Under the pieces are notes generated by a model. That model saw only the letters and a list, made by a program, of their open reading frames with translations, was not told where the DNA came from and ran no database searches. Below, piece after piece: positions 1-6,094 of a stretch of DNA of 6,094 bases. Numbering within the stretch: the stretch's first letter is position 1; every line of letters starts with the position of its first letter. Source of the stretch: Roseburia sp. CAG:303 (lineage in GTDB: Bacteria; Bacillota; Clostridia; Lachnospirales; Lachnospiraceae). The stretch is from NCBI GenBank assembly GCA_000437755.1, contig FR900177.1:4250-10343 (forward strand), given 5' to 3'. A program made the translations under genes and the position numbers.

Positions 1-14
1 TCCGCCATATCCGC
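1..14 (-). tRNA. Probable tRNA-Leu, first 14 nt only (cut by left edge)
   Basis: Read on the minus strand, the last 14 bases are GCGGATATGGCGGA. This fits the 5' end of a Firmicute leucine tRNA: a 7-nt acceptor strand GCGGATA, the invariant T at position 8, G at 9, then the D-stem start GCGGA that in tRNA-Leu is typically followed by a TTGG-type D-loop. It begins about 9 nt after the expected start site of a strong promoter, which is normal for a tRNA gene. The rest, including the anticodon, lies outside the window, so the isoacceptor cannot be named. The 14-nt match is recognised from memory of the family; another class II tRNA or a chance match remains possible. Confidence 0.62.
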
Positions 15-29
15 AATTATTGCTCAAGT

Positions 30-58
30 ATAATATCATACCTGAACCGAATAGTCAA
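30..58 (-). promoter_or_regulatory. Sigma-A promoter for the downstream tRNA
   Basis: On the minus strand a -35 box TTGACT (58-53) is followed by an exact 17-nt spacer and a -10 box TATTAT (35-30). The -10 is preceded by TGA, giving an extended -10 (TGN) as well. Each hexamer matches the consensus at 5 of 6 positions with optimal spacing. The predicted transcription start is around 24-22, about 9 nt before the probable tRNA-Leu. The promoter starts only 19 nt after the stop codon of the YfhO gene and points out of the window to the left. A short GCAAT/ATTGC inverted repeat (13-23) covers the expected start site; whether it does anything is unknown. Confidence 0.72.
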
Positions 59-77
59 GGATATGGAAGGAATTAAT

Positions 78-2816
78 TTACTTTTCCAGATTTTCTTTTA
101 CAACCGCTCTGGCTATTTCATCTACGATTTCATCTTCCGGATTCTCTTCCGGACTTTCCATCGCAGATTCCGCTGCATTTTCTTCTTCCCCGGTTTCCGG
201 AACTGTTTCTGCTTCCGGATTTATTTCTTCCCTTTCTTCTGAATTTCCTTCTGTCAGTTCATATTTTTCTGTCAGAACTTCCTCCGCATTTTCGTTCTCC
301 TCTTCTCCTGCTTTTCCCTTCTTCTTTTTCTCAAACAGGATAATGCCTGCAAGAATCAGGATACTTGCTATGGTCAGAACACGGCCGGCTTTCTTTCCTT
401 CCGGATAGTATTGCATCTCTATTGTATGCTTTCCGGCAGTTACCGGAACAGCCATCAGTGCATCGCCGATGGATGTATATTCGGTTTCTTTTCCATCGAT
501 ATACACATGCCAGCCCTTATCATAGATAATGGATGTATACAATAATCCATCCTGTTCTGCATCGATATCTGCGGTCACGGAATTATCGTCATATTTTTCA
601 ACATCGAGTGACTGTGCTTCCAGTTTCTGATAGATTTCCTCAAATCTGTCCTGATGAAAATTATACGCATAGAGCTGCAGGGTAGAAGCATCATTGTCCG
701 AAGTATTGACTGTAATACTTGTTCCTGCCGGCATTTTACCCAGATGTACTATCTGACGGTGCTCCAGTCCGCTGAAGCTGTCAGAACCGACAAATCCATT
801 CTCATCATTATATGCACTGTAACTGATACTGTCTACATAAGTTGTAACATAAACATAAACATCCGATTCTTCATCCACATCAATCGTAACGGTTTTTCCC
901 GAAGTAGATGCAGACAAATAGGTAAACATATCCGTAATACCGGTCGCAAGTTCTGCAAACTGGTTCTGTATGGAGAATGGATTGTTTCCATCCAGCGATA
1001 AATTATCTTCAAATCCTTCCGGCAGCATAAATCCCAGTGGAAGACAATAATTTACCCGATATAAGTACTTATTCTGATCTTCTTTATAGTCCGCCAGGGT
1101 ATATCTCTCCATATCCTCAAGCATCTTATCAGAAATTACATATTTTACGTCCAGCAGTGCCGAGGTAAACGGAGTAAATCCATAATAAGAATATGCATTT
1201 GTTGACTGTTCAAATCCGAGTGCTCCAAGATATTTCGTAAATCCCGCATTTGCCATGGATGAGAAAATAGATACTCCCTTATAGCCGTTCCATGCCGCAT
1301 CATTCTTTGTCTTCCGGTTTAATTTTTCAATACGGAAGAATCCGGTATCTTCGCTCTCCACTTTTTCAACCATTTCCTCAATCGCCTGGTTATCTTCCAG
1401 ATATGCAGAATATGTGGTTGGTTTGTAAGAACTTTCCTCACTCGAATTGATAAATGCTTCCGCCGCACAGATAACAATCAGAAGATATGCACTAATCTGT
1501 TTATACAGTATTTTATTATAATCCATGATAATCAGAACCATATAGAACAGAATCAGAACCAATGTCACATAGACATTATTAAAGTTTAAATCATCCTGAT
1601 AAAGTTCTTCTAACAGAAGCACCACTCCGCAGCCGCCTGCAAAGCATCCCCAAAGCTGTTTTTTGCTGAATGTCTTTGTATTGATATATGCCTCATAAAT
1701 CATTGTTATCATGAGAAAAATATAAATAAAAGATTCTCTTGCCGGCAGACTATTCGGAAAATGAAAACCATGCCAGATGTAATTCGGAATATTTGTATTA
1801 AAACTGATAAGAAGAATTGCTATCAATGCTATTTTTCCCATCTTTTCTTTCTTATTGACATTGTCACACAGACAATACATTGGGAACAACAAAAATACAG
1901 CAACCGTACAGTAAACATTCGGATCATGTGCTTCAAAAATAGCAACCGGAGTCTCAATCAGGGAGCGCTTCAACATATCAAGAATGGAAAAATAATTGAT
2001 CCATGTTTCCGGAAAACTGAATTCGCCGGATGCTGTATAACCCAGGGCGCAGAGTTCCGGGAGAATCATTACTGCTCCGATTCCGCCTGCAATCAACGAA
2101 AAGATTGCAAAGCGGATAATCCGATCCATATAATAATGTTTTTCCTCTGTGGCATTTACAAACAGCATAACCAAAAAATACAAGACTGCAAAAATACAAA
2201 TCATAATTGCAATATAATAATTTGAAAAAATCGCAATGCCAAGAGCGATGGTATACATCTTATACTTTTTTTCTTTTACAAGGGATTCAATTCCCAGCAC
2301 AATAAACGGGAGCATAACCATACAGTCCAGCCACATCAGATTCCATGAAAATGCTGCCATATAAGATGACAGTGCATAGAATATTGCAAATGCTGCAGTG
2401 GATAAGCTCTTTGTATTAAAATGTTTTGATAAATAATATGTACATGCAAATCCTGCCAGTGCTGTCTTTGTAAGAATCAGAAGATCCATTACAATTAAGA
2501 TCGAGCCTTCCGGAACAAAGCCTAACAGAAGGTTTACCGGACTTGCAAGATAATACGAATAAATTGCAGAGAAATTAACTCCCATTCCAATTTCCCAGGA
2601 AAAGGTAAGACTTCCTCCATTTACCAGTTTTTCATACAGTTCCTTATAAAACGGGGCATACTGGTGATACATATCACTTCTGAGATAAATATTATCACCA
2701 AACGGTACAATCTGATTTTTTGCAAAAATCATTCCCAAAATAAGAAAAGGCACCAGAAATCCCAACAGATATACAAAATTTCTTTTCGACCATGATGCTT
2801 TCTTTACGCTGCTCAT
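78..2816 (-). CDS. YfhO family membrane protein, putative GT-C type glycosyltransferase
   Basis: A 912-residue polytopic membrane protein that by family knowledge transfers a sugar from an undecaprenyl-phosphate carrier to a surface polymer outside the cell. After a basic N-terminus and a first helix (about 14-33) comes the outward loop with RSDMYHQYAPF (46-55), where YfhO proteins keep an Asp and Gln; D48 is a candidate catalytic residue. About a dozen further helices run to residue 455, including the family-typical stretches W-x-D (162-164) and SNYYIA (198-203). A large outside domain (about 456-811) ends in the hallmark YDKGWHVYIDG (765-775) and GKHTIEMQYYPEG (795-807). A last helix (812-828) is followed by KKKK and a 75-residue acidic tail with 28 Glu, predicted cytoplasmic; such a tail is not part of the core family. 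The start has a strong AGGAGG 11 nt upstream, inside the end of the GtrA gene, with a 3-nt gap, so the two are probably co-translated. Family assignment is firm; substrate is unknown. Confidence 0.93.
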   Translation of the reverse strand: MSSVKKASWSKRNFVYLLGFLVPFLILGMIFAKNQIVPFGDNIYLRSDMYHQYAPFYKELYEKLVNGGSLTFSWEIGMGVNFSAIYSYYLASPVNLLLGFVPEGSILIVMDLLILTKTALAGFACTYYLSKHFNTKSLSTAAFAIFYALSSYMAAFSWNLMWLDCMVMLPFIVLGIESLVKEKKYKMYTIALGIAIFSNYYIAIMICIFAVLYFLVMLFVNATEEKHYYMDRIIRFAIFSLIAGGIGAVMILPELCALGYTASGEFSFPETWINYFSILDMLKRSLIETPVAIFEAHDPNVYCTVAVFLLFPMYCLCDNVNKKEKMGKIALIAILLISFNTNIPNYIWHGFHFPNSLPARESFIYIFLMITMIYEAYINTKTFSKKQLWGCFAGGCGVVLLLEELYQDDLNFNNVYVTLVLILFYMVLIIMDYNKILYKQISAYLLIVICAAEAFINSSEESSYKPTTYSAYLEDNQAIEEMVEKVESEDTGFFRIEKLNRKTKNDAAWNGYKGVSIFSSMANAGFTKYLGALGFEQSTNAYSYYGFTPFTSALLDVKYVISDKMLEDMERYTLADYKEDQNKYLYRVNYCLPLGFMLPEGFEDNLSLDGNNPFSIQNQFAELATGITDMFTYLSASTSGKTVTIDVDEESDVYVYVTTYVDSISYSAYNDENGFVGSDSFSGLEHRQIVHLGKMPAGTSITVNTSDNDASTLQLYAYNFHQDRFEEIYQKLEAQSLDVEKYDDNSVTADIDAEQDGLLYTSIIYDKGWHVYIDGKETEYTSIGDALMAVPVTAGKHTIEMQYYPEGKKAGRVLTIASILILAGIILFEKKKKGKAGEEENENAEEVLTEKYELTEGNSEEREEINPEAETVPETGEEENAAESAMESPEENPEDEIVDEIARAVVKENLEK

Positions 2817-2819
2817 TGT

Positions 2820-3245
2820 TTATACTTCCTCCTGATTTATTTTTTTAAAAATAATAAGCTTGCTAAAAATATAATTCACTACCACTACGACTACAGAACT
2901 GACGATTTTTGCAAATAAAAATCCAATTCCGAGCATTGCAGCCGACCATATGATAAAATCAGCCATCAGTAATGTAATTACCCTTGCAGATACGAATGAC
3001 ACCAGTTCTTTCATCAGCACCCGCCACTCAAATGATTTTGAATCAAATACAAATAATTTATTTGTAATAAATGCAAAAAGCACCGAAACCACCCATGCAA
3101 TATTATTCGACGTGAGTTCTCCCAGATCCAGCAGGCCAAAACAGCACATGGCTGCAATGTAATCGACCAGTGTGGTTAATACGCCGAATATCAGATACAT
3201 GACCGCTTCCCTGCTTTTACCGAAAATCTCTTTTATCTTATTCAT
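2820..3245 (-). CDS. GtrA family membrane protein, putative lipid-linked sugar flippase
   Basis: A 141-residue protein, the normal size for the GtrA/GtcA family, with four predicted membrane helices at about 14-36, 45-62, 80-104 and 108-129. Family-typical segments are visible: YLIFGVLTTLVDY in helix 1, the TNKLFVF turn after helix 2 (61-67), and NYIFSKLIIFK at the end of helix 4 (124-134). Members are thought to help move undecaprenyl-phosphate-linked sugars across the cytoplasmic membrane. It starts inside the last codons of the glycosyltransferase gene (8-nt overlap, ATGAATAA) with a GGAG 10 nt upstream, and ends 3 nt before the YfhO gene. The three genes therefore look translationally coupled, which supports a joint job in glycosylation. 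The transport role is inferred from the family. Confidence 0.92.
   Translation of the reverse strand: MNKIKEIFGKSREAVMYLIFGVLTTLVDYIAAMCCFGLLDLGELTSNNIAWVVSVLFAFITNKLFVFDSKSFEWRVLMKELVSFVSARVITLLMADFIIWSAAMLGIGFLFAKIVSSVVVVVVNYIFSKLIIFKKINQEEV
2828..2833 (-). promoter_or_regulatory. Ribosome binding site of the YfhO gene, inside the GtrA gene
   Basis: A perfect AGGAGG lies 11 nt before the YfhO start codon and is made of the last sense codons of the GtrA gene (CAG GAG GAA). It fixes the YfhO start at 2816 and ties its translation to the end of the upstream gene. Confidence 0.8.
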
Positions 3246-4203
3246 CTTTCTTTTTCTCCGCCAAAGCAGCCGTAAGATCTATGTTTGTATTTTTTAAGAT
3301 AAAAATCGGCCGGTGCTTAATCTCAATATAAATATGTGCCACATATTCTCCCAGAATTCCTACCGACAGCTCGATAATTCCCCCGAGGAATAATACCGCA
3401 CTCAATGTCGTGACATATCCCGGCACATCGATTCCAAACAGAAAAGTCTGAATCAATGTGACCACAATATAAATAAATGAAATTCCGGAAATAATGCTGC
3501 CAAGAAACGTAACCGTTCTTAACGGTGTTACAGAGAAAGCCGTAATTCCATCGACTGCATATTTAAACAATCCCCAGAAGCTCCATTTTGAAGTTCCGAT
3601 GATACGCTCCACATTCTCATAAGGAATCCATTTTGTCTTAAATCCTACCCACGCAAATATTCCCTTTGAGAATCTCTGTCTCTCTGATAATTCCAGTACG
3701 GAATCCACCATCTGACGGCTCATCACACGAAAATCCACCGCCCCCTGTACCAGATCAACATCCGTAAAACGATTGCTCAGCCGGTAAAACATCCTTGAAA
3801 ACATACTCCGGATCTTTGACTCCCCGGTTCTTGATGTTCTTCTCGCTGCACAGCAGTCATATCCCTGTTCCACCTGTTTTAACATTTCCGGAATCAATGC
3901 CGGCGGATGCTGCAGATCCGCGTCCATGATAATAACATAATCTCCTTCCGTATACACAAGACCTGCATACATAGCGGCCTCTTTTCCGAAATTTTTTGAA
4001 AACGATAAAAACTTTACATCCGTATGTCTTTCTGCCAATGCAAACAACTTTTCATATGTTTTATCGCGGCTGCCATCATCCACAAAAATAAACCGGAATT
4101 CATATCCGTCTATCCCGGATATGATTTTTGATGTTTCCTGGTAAAACAGGTCGATCATCTCTTCCTCATTATAACAGGGAACTATAATATCCACTTTTTT
4201 CAT
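3238..4203 (-). CDS. Family 2 glycosyltransferase, undecaprenyl-phosphate sugar synthase type (CsbB/GtrB-like)
   Basis: A 321-residue GT2 enzyme of the dolichol-phosphate-mannose-synthase-like group, expected to transfer a sugar from a nucleotide sugar to undecaprenyl phosphate on the cytoplasmic face. The GT-A domain shows VPCYNEEE (8-15), VDDGSRD (41-47), SFSKNFGKEAA (67-77) and the DxD-type metal site DADLQHP (94-100). Further family marks are QGAVDFRVMSR (153-163) and RFSKGIFAWVGFKT (177-190). Two C-terminal helices (about 226-256 and 264-288) anchor it in the membrane, as in CsbB, GtrB and YkcC-like proteins. The chosen ATG starts just before the first beta strand and has AAAGGA 12 nt upstream. 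An in-frame ATG at 4233 would add ten residues and overlap the preceding stop as ATGA; it lacks a good ribosome binding site but cannot be excluded. The GtrA and YfhO genes directly downstream complete the pathway. The sugar used is not predictable. Confidence 0.93.
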   Translation of the reverse strand: MKKVDIIVPCYNEEEMIDLFYQETSKIISGIDGYEFRFIFVDDGSRDKTYEKLFALAERHTDVKFLSFSKNFGKEAAMYAGLVYTEGDYVIIMDADLQHPPALIPEMLKQVEQGYDCCAARRTSRTGESKIRSMFSRMFYRLSNRFTDVDLVQGAVDFRVMSRQMVDSVLELSERQRFSKGIFAWVGFKTKWIPYENVERIIGTSKWSFWGLFKYAVDGITAFSVTPLRTVTFLGSIISGISFIYIVVTLIQTFLFGIDVPGYVTTLSAVLFLGGIIELSVGILGEYVAHIYIEIKHRPIFILKNTNIDLTAALAEKKKDE

Positions 4204-4215
4204 TATATCTATTGT

Positions 4216-4221
4216 TCCTTT
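4216..4221 (-). promoter_or_regulatory. Ribosome binding site deciding the glycosyltransferase start
   Basis: AAAGGA lies 12 nt before the ATG at 4203, a slightly long spacing. The alternative ATG at 4233 is preceded by AT-rich sequence without a purine-rich site, so the shorter protein is preferred. The ATGA overlap at 4233-4230 would still allow coupled re-initiation. Confidence 0.5.
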
Positions 4222-4229
4222 ACATTTTT

Positions 4230-5255
4230 TCATATTTTACAGGCATAATATACCTCATATAAACGATCTGTGCTGCAATCCTGATATTCCTCCATCGAAA
4301 TCTTATCCCACACTTTATTGTTGAATTCAACATCCTGATTCTCCAGAAACGGACGGTAAATTTTCAGAAAGGCTTCCGCCTTATGCTTTTTTCTCATGGA
4401 TACTTTATTTTCTTCTGTTTCCTTTTCCAGATAATCATTGATACATTTTATAATATAGTAACCATCCTCAGCTTCCACCAGTCCGGAATTCTGACCACTG
4501 GTAAGCGAAAATGCCGCTTCTTCAAAGCTCTCCTGCATTGTTCCCCTTCCAAACACACTCTGATATTCGGAAGAATCAGAATATTCCGCTGCAAATGACT
4601 GGAAATCGCCTCCCTGGTTTACTTGATCCAGAACACCAAGTGCTTTTTCCTTAATCGCAGCGACCTTGGATTCTTCATATGGACTGACATTTCCATAAAT
4701 ATCTTTTTCACCCGTTTTAAAATAGATATACATTACCTTTATTACTCTGGCATCTTCATCGCTTATCTCCTGTCCCTCATCTTTTGTTTTCTTCTCATAG
4801 TACAAATCGGTAAGGCACAGTTTTTCATAAAAATGATATACGGTATCTCTGGTAATGCCAAGTTTCTTCTGTTCTTCATCCGGAATTTGTGCAAAATAGG
4901 TATCCGCTGCCTGTGCAATCTGTTCTTTGTCCCCATCAGACAGTGTCATGCCATCTTTTTTTGCCATCTGGTTGATGACAAATAATTCTATCAGCTGTTT
5001 TTTTACTTTTTCCTTTATCTCATCTTCCAGGCTGATTCCATCAAACGTGCGGTTCCAAATATCCTGTCCGAGCGAATTTTCATAGCTGTTCTTTTCATTT
5101 ACCAGAACCAGCGTCATCTCTGCAAGTTCCTCGGTTTCTCCCTGTATCTTAAATATCTCATTCTTAGCCAGACCCGTAGTCAGTTTAATGTCCTTTCCGC
5201 ATCCCGTAAGCAAAAGTACGGTCATAAACAGTATCATTACCTGTTTCCTCTTCAT
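4230..5255 (-). CDS. PrsA/SurA-like parvulin-domain lipoprotein, probably without isomerase activity
   Basis: A 341-residue exported lipoprotein. It has a type II signal peptide: basic MKRK, a hydrophobic core, and the lipobox LLTGC with Cys19 as the lipidated residue, so it should sit on the outer face of the membrane. A mostly helical N-terminal chaperone region (about 65-160, with the SurA-N-like segment KEKVKKQLIELFVINQMAKKDG) is followed by a PPIC-type rotamase domain (about 172-275) and a charged C-terminal helical region. The rotamase domain keeps the family frame: GGDFQSFAAEYSDSS (215-229), FEEAAFSLTSGQNS (244-257) and GYYIIK (265-270). The two histidines expected in the RHIL and GYHII motifs are tyrosines here (Y176, Y267), and the Cys/Asp position after the YSD motif is Ser228, so catalysis is doubtful. 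It lies 26 nt upstream of the sugar-transfer genes and may chaperone a surface protein. A longer reading from 5327 is rejected because 5255 has a GGAGG site and places the signal peptide at the N-terminus. Confidence 0.87.
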   Translation of the reverse strand: MKRKQVMILFMTVLLLTGCGKDIKLTTGLAKNEIFKIQGETEELAEMTLVLVNEKNSYENSLGQDIWNRTFDGISLEDEIKEKVKKQLIELFVINQMAKKDGMTLSDGDKEQIAQAADTYFAQIPDEEQKKLGITRDTVYHFYEKLCLTDLYYEKKTKDEGQEISDEDARVIKVMYIYFKTGEKDIYGNVSPYEESKVAAIKEKALGVLDQVNQGGDFQSFAAEYSDSSEYQSVFGRGTMQESFEEAAFSLTSGQNSGLVEAEDGYYIIKCINDYLEKETEENKVSMRKKHKAEAFLKIYRPFLENQDVEFNNKVWDKISMEEYQDCSTDRLYEVYYACKI

Positions 5256-5259
5256 ATTG

Positions 5260-5264
5260 CCTCC
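5260..5264 (-). promoter_or_regulatory. Ribosome binding site deciding the lipoprotein start
   Basis: GGAGG lies 4 nt before the ATG at 5255. It fixes a start that yields a classical lipoprotein signal peptide and removes a 24-residue polar extension that would overlap the preceding gene. Confidence 0.75.
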
Positions 5265-5271
5265 GTTTCTT

Positions 5272-5289
5272 TTATTCTTATTATTCTTA
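5272..5289 (-). repeat. Tandem 9-bp repeat in the intergenic spacer
   Basis: Two perfect tandem copies of TAAGAATAA (minus strand) fill the start of the short gap before the lipoprotein gene; the first copy supplies the TAA stop of the 86-residue protein. It is AT-rich and may be simple low-complexity spacer. No role is evident. Confidence 0.6.
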
Positions 5290-5547
5290 TGCTTCCACGA
5301 CAAGATATCTTCCGTCCGGAATCTCAAACACTTCCAGTTCTTCCTTCAGTTCCTCATCTGAAAGTTCCTCAATATCCACGCCTTCTTCTTCCCAATATTT
5401 ACGCACTGCCCTAATATCCCGGAAAACAAGTGCCATACAGTCCTCCAGAAATTCCTTTGCTTCTTCCAGGGTCTCTGCAACATTTTCATCAAATAATTTT
5501 CCCTGATTCTTTAAAAAAGTTTCCAGTACTATTTCATCATATTCCAT
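5287..5547 (-). CDS. Small acidic conserved-looking protein of unknown function
   Basis: An 86-residue soluble protein with no signal peptide or membrane segment. It is strongly acidic: Asp and Glu are concentrated in a helical stretch EEAKEFLEDCMALVFRDIRAVRKYWEEEG (28-56) and in the run EELSDEELKEELE (60-72). It ends in a short beta-like DGRYLVVE (78-85). A single Cys (37) is present. I recall similar small proteins in Lachnospiraceae, some perhaps carrying an automatic 'glyoxalase' label, but nothing seen here supports a glyoxalase fold or metal site, so no function is assigned. The ATG at 5547 is preferred because AAGGA lies 12 nt upstream; the in-frame ATG at 5559 directly abuts that site with no spacing and would add four residues. 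It follows the HAD gene by 15 nt and precedes the lipoprotein gene by 31 nt, so it is probably in the same transcript. Confidence 0.78.
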   Translation of the reverse strand: MEYDEIVLETFLKNQGKLFDENVAETLEEAKEFLEDCMALVFRDIRAVRKYWEEEGVDIEELSDEELKEELEVFEIPDGRYLVVEA

Positions 5548-5562
5548 TATCTGCACCATTCC

Positions 5563-6094
5563 TTATCTGCTTAATACCTGATATACATCATATAAGATAC
5601 TCTCTACCGTAGTTGTGACATATTTTGCCTTTGCACGTATCTCAGATTTTGCACTCGTCATCGCATAACTGTACTGCGAATTTTTGAACATATCCAAATC
5701 ATTATAACTGTCACCAAAACACATGGTATCGTCCTTTGTCGTTTTTAATTCATTCTGTATTTTTTGCAAAGCACTTCCCTTATCCACTCCCGGAGCAACA
5801 AAATCCATCCAGCAGGCACCGGACACGGTATCTTTTACAGATCCGCCCCATTTATCATGGAAATAATTCGAGGAATACTCTATCCCACGTTTCTCATATA
5901 CGGATATCTTTAAAAATTCTTCTTCCACTTCAGAAAAATCTTTCACCAGAGTCACATTATTTCCTACAAAATTCTTAATATGATCCAGATATTCCTGTGA
6001 TTTCGGTACAAGATAGGATGTTTCTTCGCCCGAGAGAAGTACCTCGCATCCGTCTCTTTTCTGGATATCCTCCATAATCTCAAGGCCTGTCTTC
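5563..6094 (-). CDS. Cof-type HAD-IIB family phosphatase, N-terminus missing at right edge
   Basis: The visible 177 residues are the C-terminal two thirds of a soluble HAD-superfamily hydrolase that would remove phosphate from a small molecule such as a sugar phosphate. The reading frame stays open through the right edge (KTGLEI precedes the first internal Met at 6075), so that Met is not the start. The HAD motif III lysine is in VDKGSAL (K codon 5781-5779) and motif IV is FGDSYNDLDMF (around 5718-5686), with the two Asp that bind magnesium. The part before VDKG is the alpha/beta cap typical of the IIB subclass, with WMDFVAPGVDKG as the return to the core. Motifs I (DxD) and II (Ser/Thr) must lie beyond the edge; roughly 80-100 residues are missing. 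Substrate cannot be predicted. The next gene follows closely on the same strand. Confidence 0.88.
   Translation of the reverse strand, partial: KTGLEIMEDIQKRDGCEVLLSGEETSYLVPKSQEYLDHIKNFVGNNVTLVKDFSEVEEEFLKISVYEKRGIEYSSNYFHDKWGGSVKDTVSGACWMDFVAPGVDKGSALQKIQNELKTTKDDTMCFGDSYNDLDMFKNSQYSYAMTSAKSEIRAKAKYVTTTVESILYDVYQVLSR

Noticed and set aside
29..34. A perfect TATAAT on the plus strand as a possible -10 box
   Set aside because: There is no acceptable -35 hexamer about 17 nt upstream, and the only thing it would face is the 3' end of the YfhO gene. It is the near-palindromic reverse of the minus-strand promoter's -10 region.
15..77. A rho-independent terminator for the operon after the YfhO gene
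   Set aside because: The inverted repeats here are short, AT-rich (GTAT...ATAC at 28-41) or far apart (5-12 with 59-66), and none is followed by a T tract on the minus strand.
654..2225. Open plus-strand frames opposite the YfhO gene (654-1001 and 1761-2225)
   Set aside because: They encode Ile/Cys/His-rich low-complexity sequence without recognisable domains or ribosome binding sites and lie wholly within a well-supported gene on the other strand.
5270..5310. An internal promoter before the lipoprotein gene
   Set aside because: AT-rich AATAAT-like hexamers exist in the tandem repeat, but the only -35-like sequence (TTGTCG) is weak and wrongly spaced for them.
5256..5327. A 24-residue N-terminal extension of the lipoprotein
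   Set aside because: It overlaps the preceding gene, is polar and lysine/asparagine-rich, and would bury the lipoprotein signal peptide. The ATG at 5255 has a GGAGG site.
1..6094. Insertion sequences, CRISPR arrays, riboswitches or frameshifted genes
   Set aside because: No transposase-like frame, terminal repeats, regularly spaced repeats or structured leader was seen. All main genes are intact except the edge-cut HAD gene and tRNA, and no stretch over 300 bases lacks a gene.

Overview
The window is a compact block of bacterial genes, all read from the minus strand. The moderately AT-rich coding sequence, the AGGAGG-type ribosome binding sites, a lipoprotein foldase and a YfhO-type membrane protein point to a Gram-positive Firmicute. 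The style is closest to gut Clostridia of the Lachnospiraceae; this placement is inferred from protein style and not from any search.

In transcription order (right to left) the layout is: (1) the C-terminal two thirds of a Cof-type HAD phosphatase, cut by the right edge; (2) an 86-residue acidic protein of unknown function; (3) a 341-residue lipoprotein with a PrsA-like parvulin domain whose active-site histidines appear to be lost; (4) a family 2 glycosyltransferase with two C-terminal membrane helices; (5) a GtrA-family small membrane protein; (6) a 912-residue YfhO-family polytopic membrane protein with a long acidic tail. Gaps run from an 8-nt overlap to about 31 nt, and several ribosome binding sites lie in or beside the end of the preceding gene, so genes 2-6, and probably the HAD gene, look like one operon. 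No promoter for it is visible; it must start beyond the right edge.

Genes 4-6 form a coherent three-part machine for decorating a surface polymer with sugar. The glycosyltransferase would load a sugar onto undecaprenyl phosphate on the cytoplasmic face, GtrA would help move the lipid-linked sugar across the membrane, and YfhO would act as the outward-facing transferase. This is the arrangement established for lipoteichoic acid glycosylation in Bacillus and Listeria (CsbB/GtlA, GtcA, YfhO/GtlB). The sugar and acceptor here cannot be read from the sequence. The lipoprotein just upstream would sit on the same outer membrane face and may assist the system.

The left 77 bases hold a separate unit on the same strand: a very good sigma-A promoter (TTGACT, 17 nt, TATTAT with extended TG) followed at the edge by 14 nt that match the 5' end of a bacterial tRNA-Leu. 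No intrinsic terminator is visible between the YfhO gene and this promoter.
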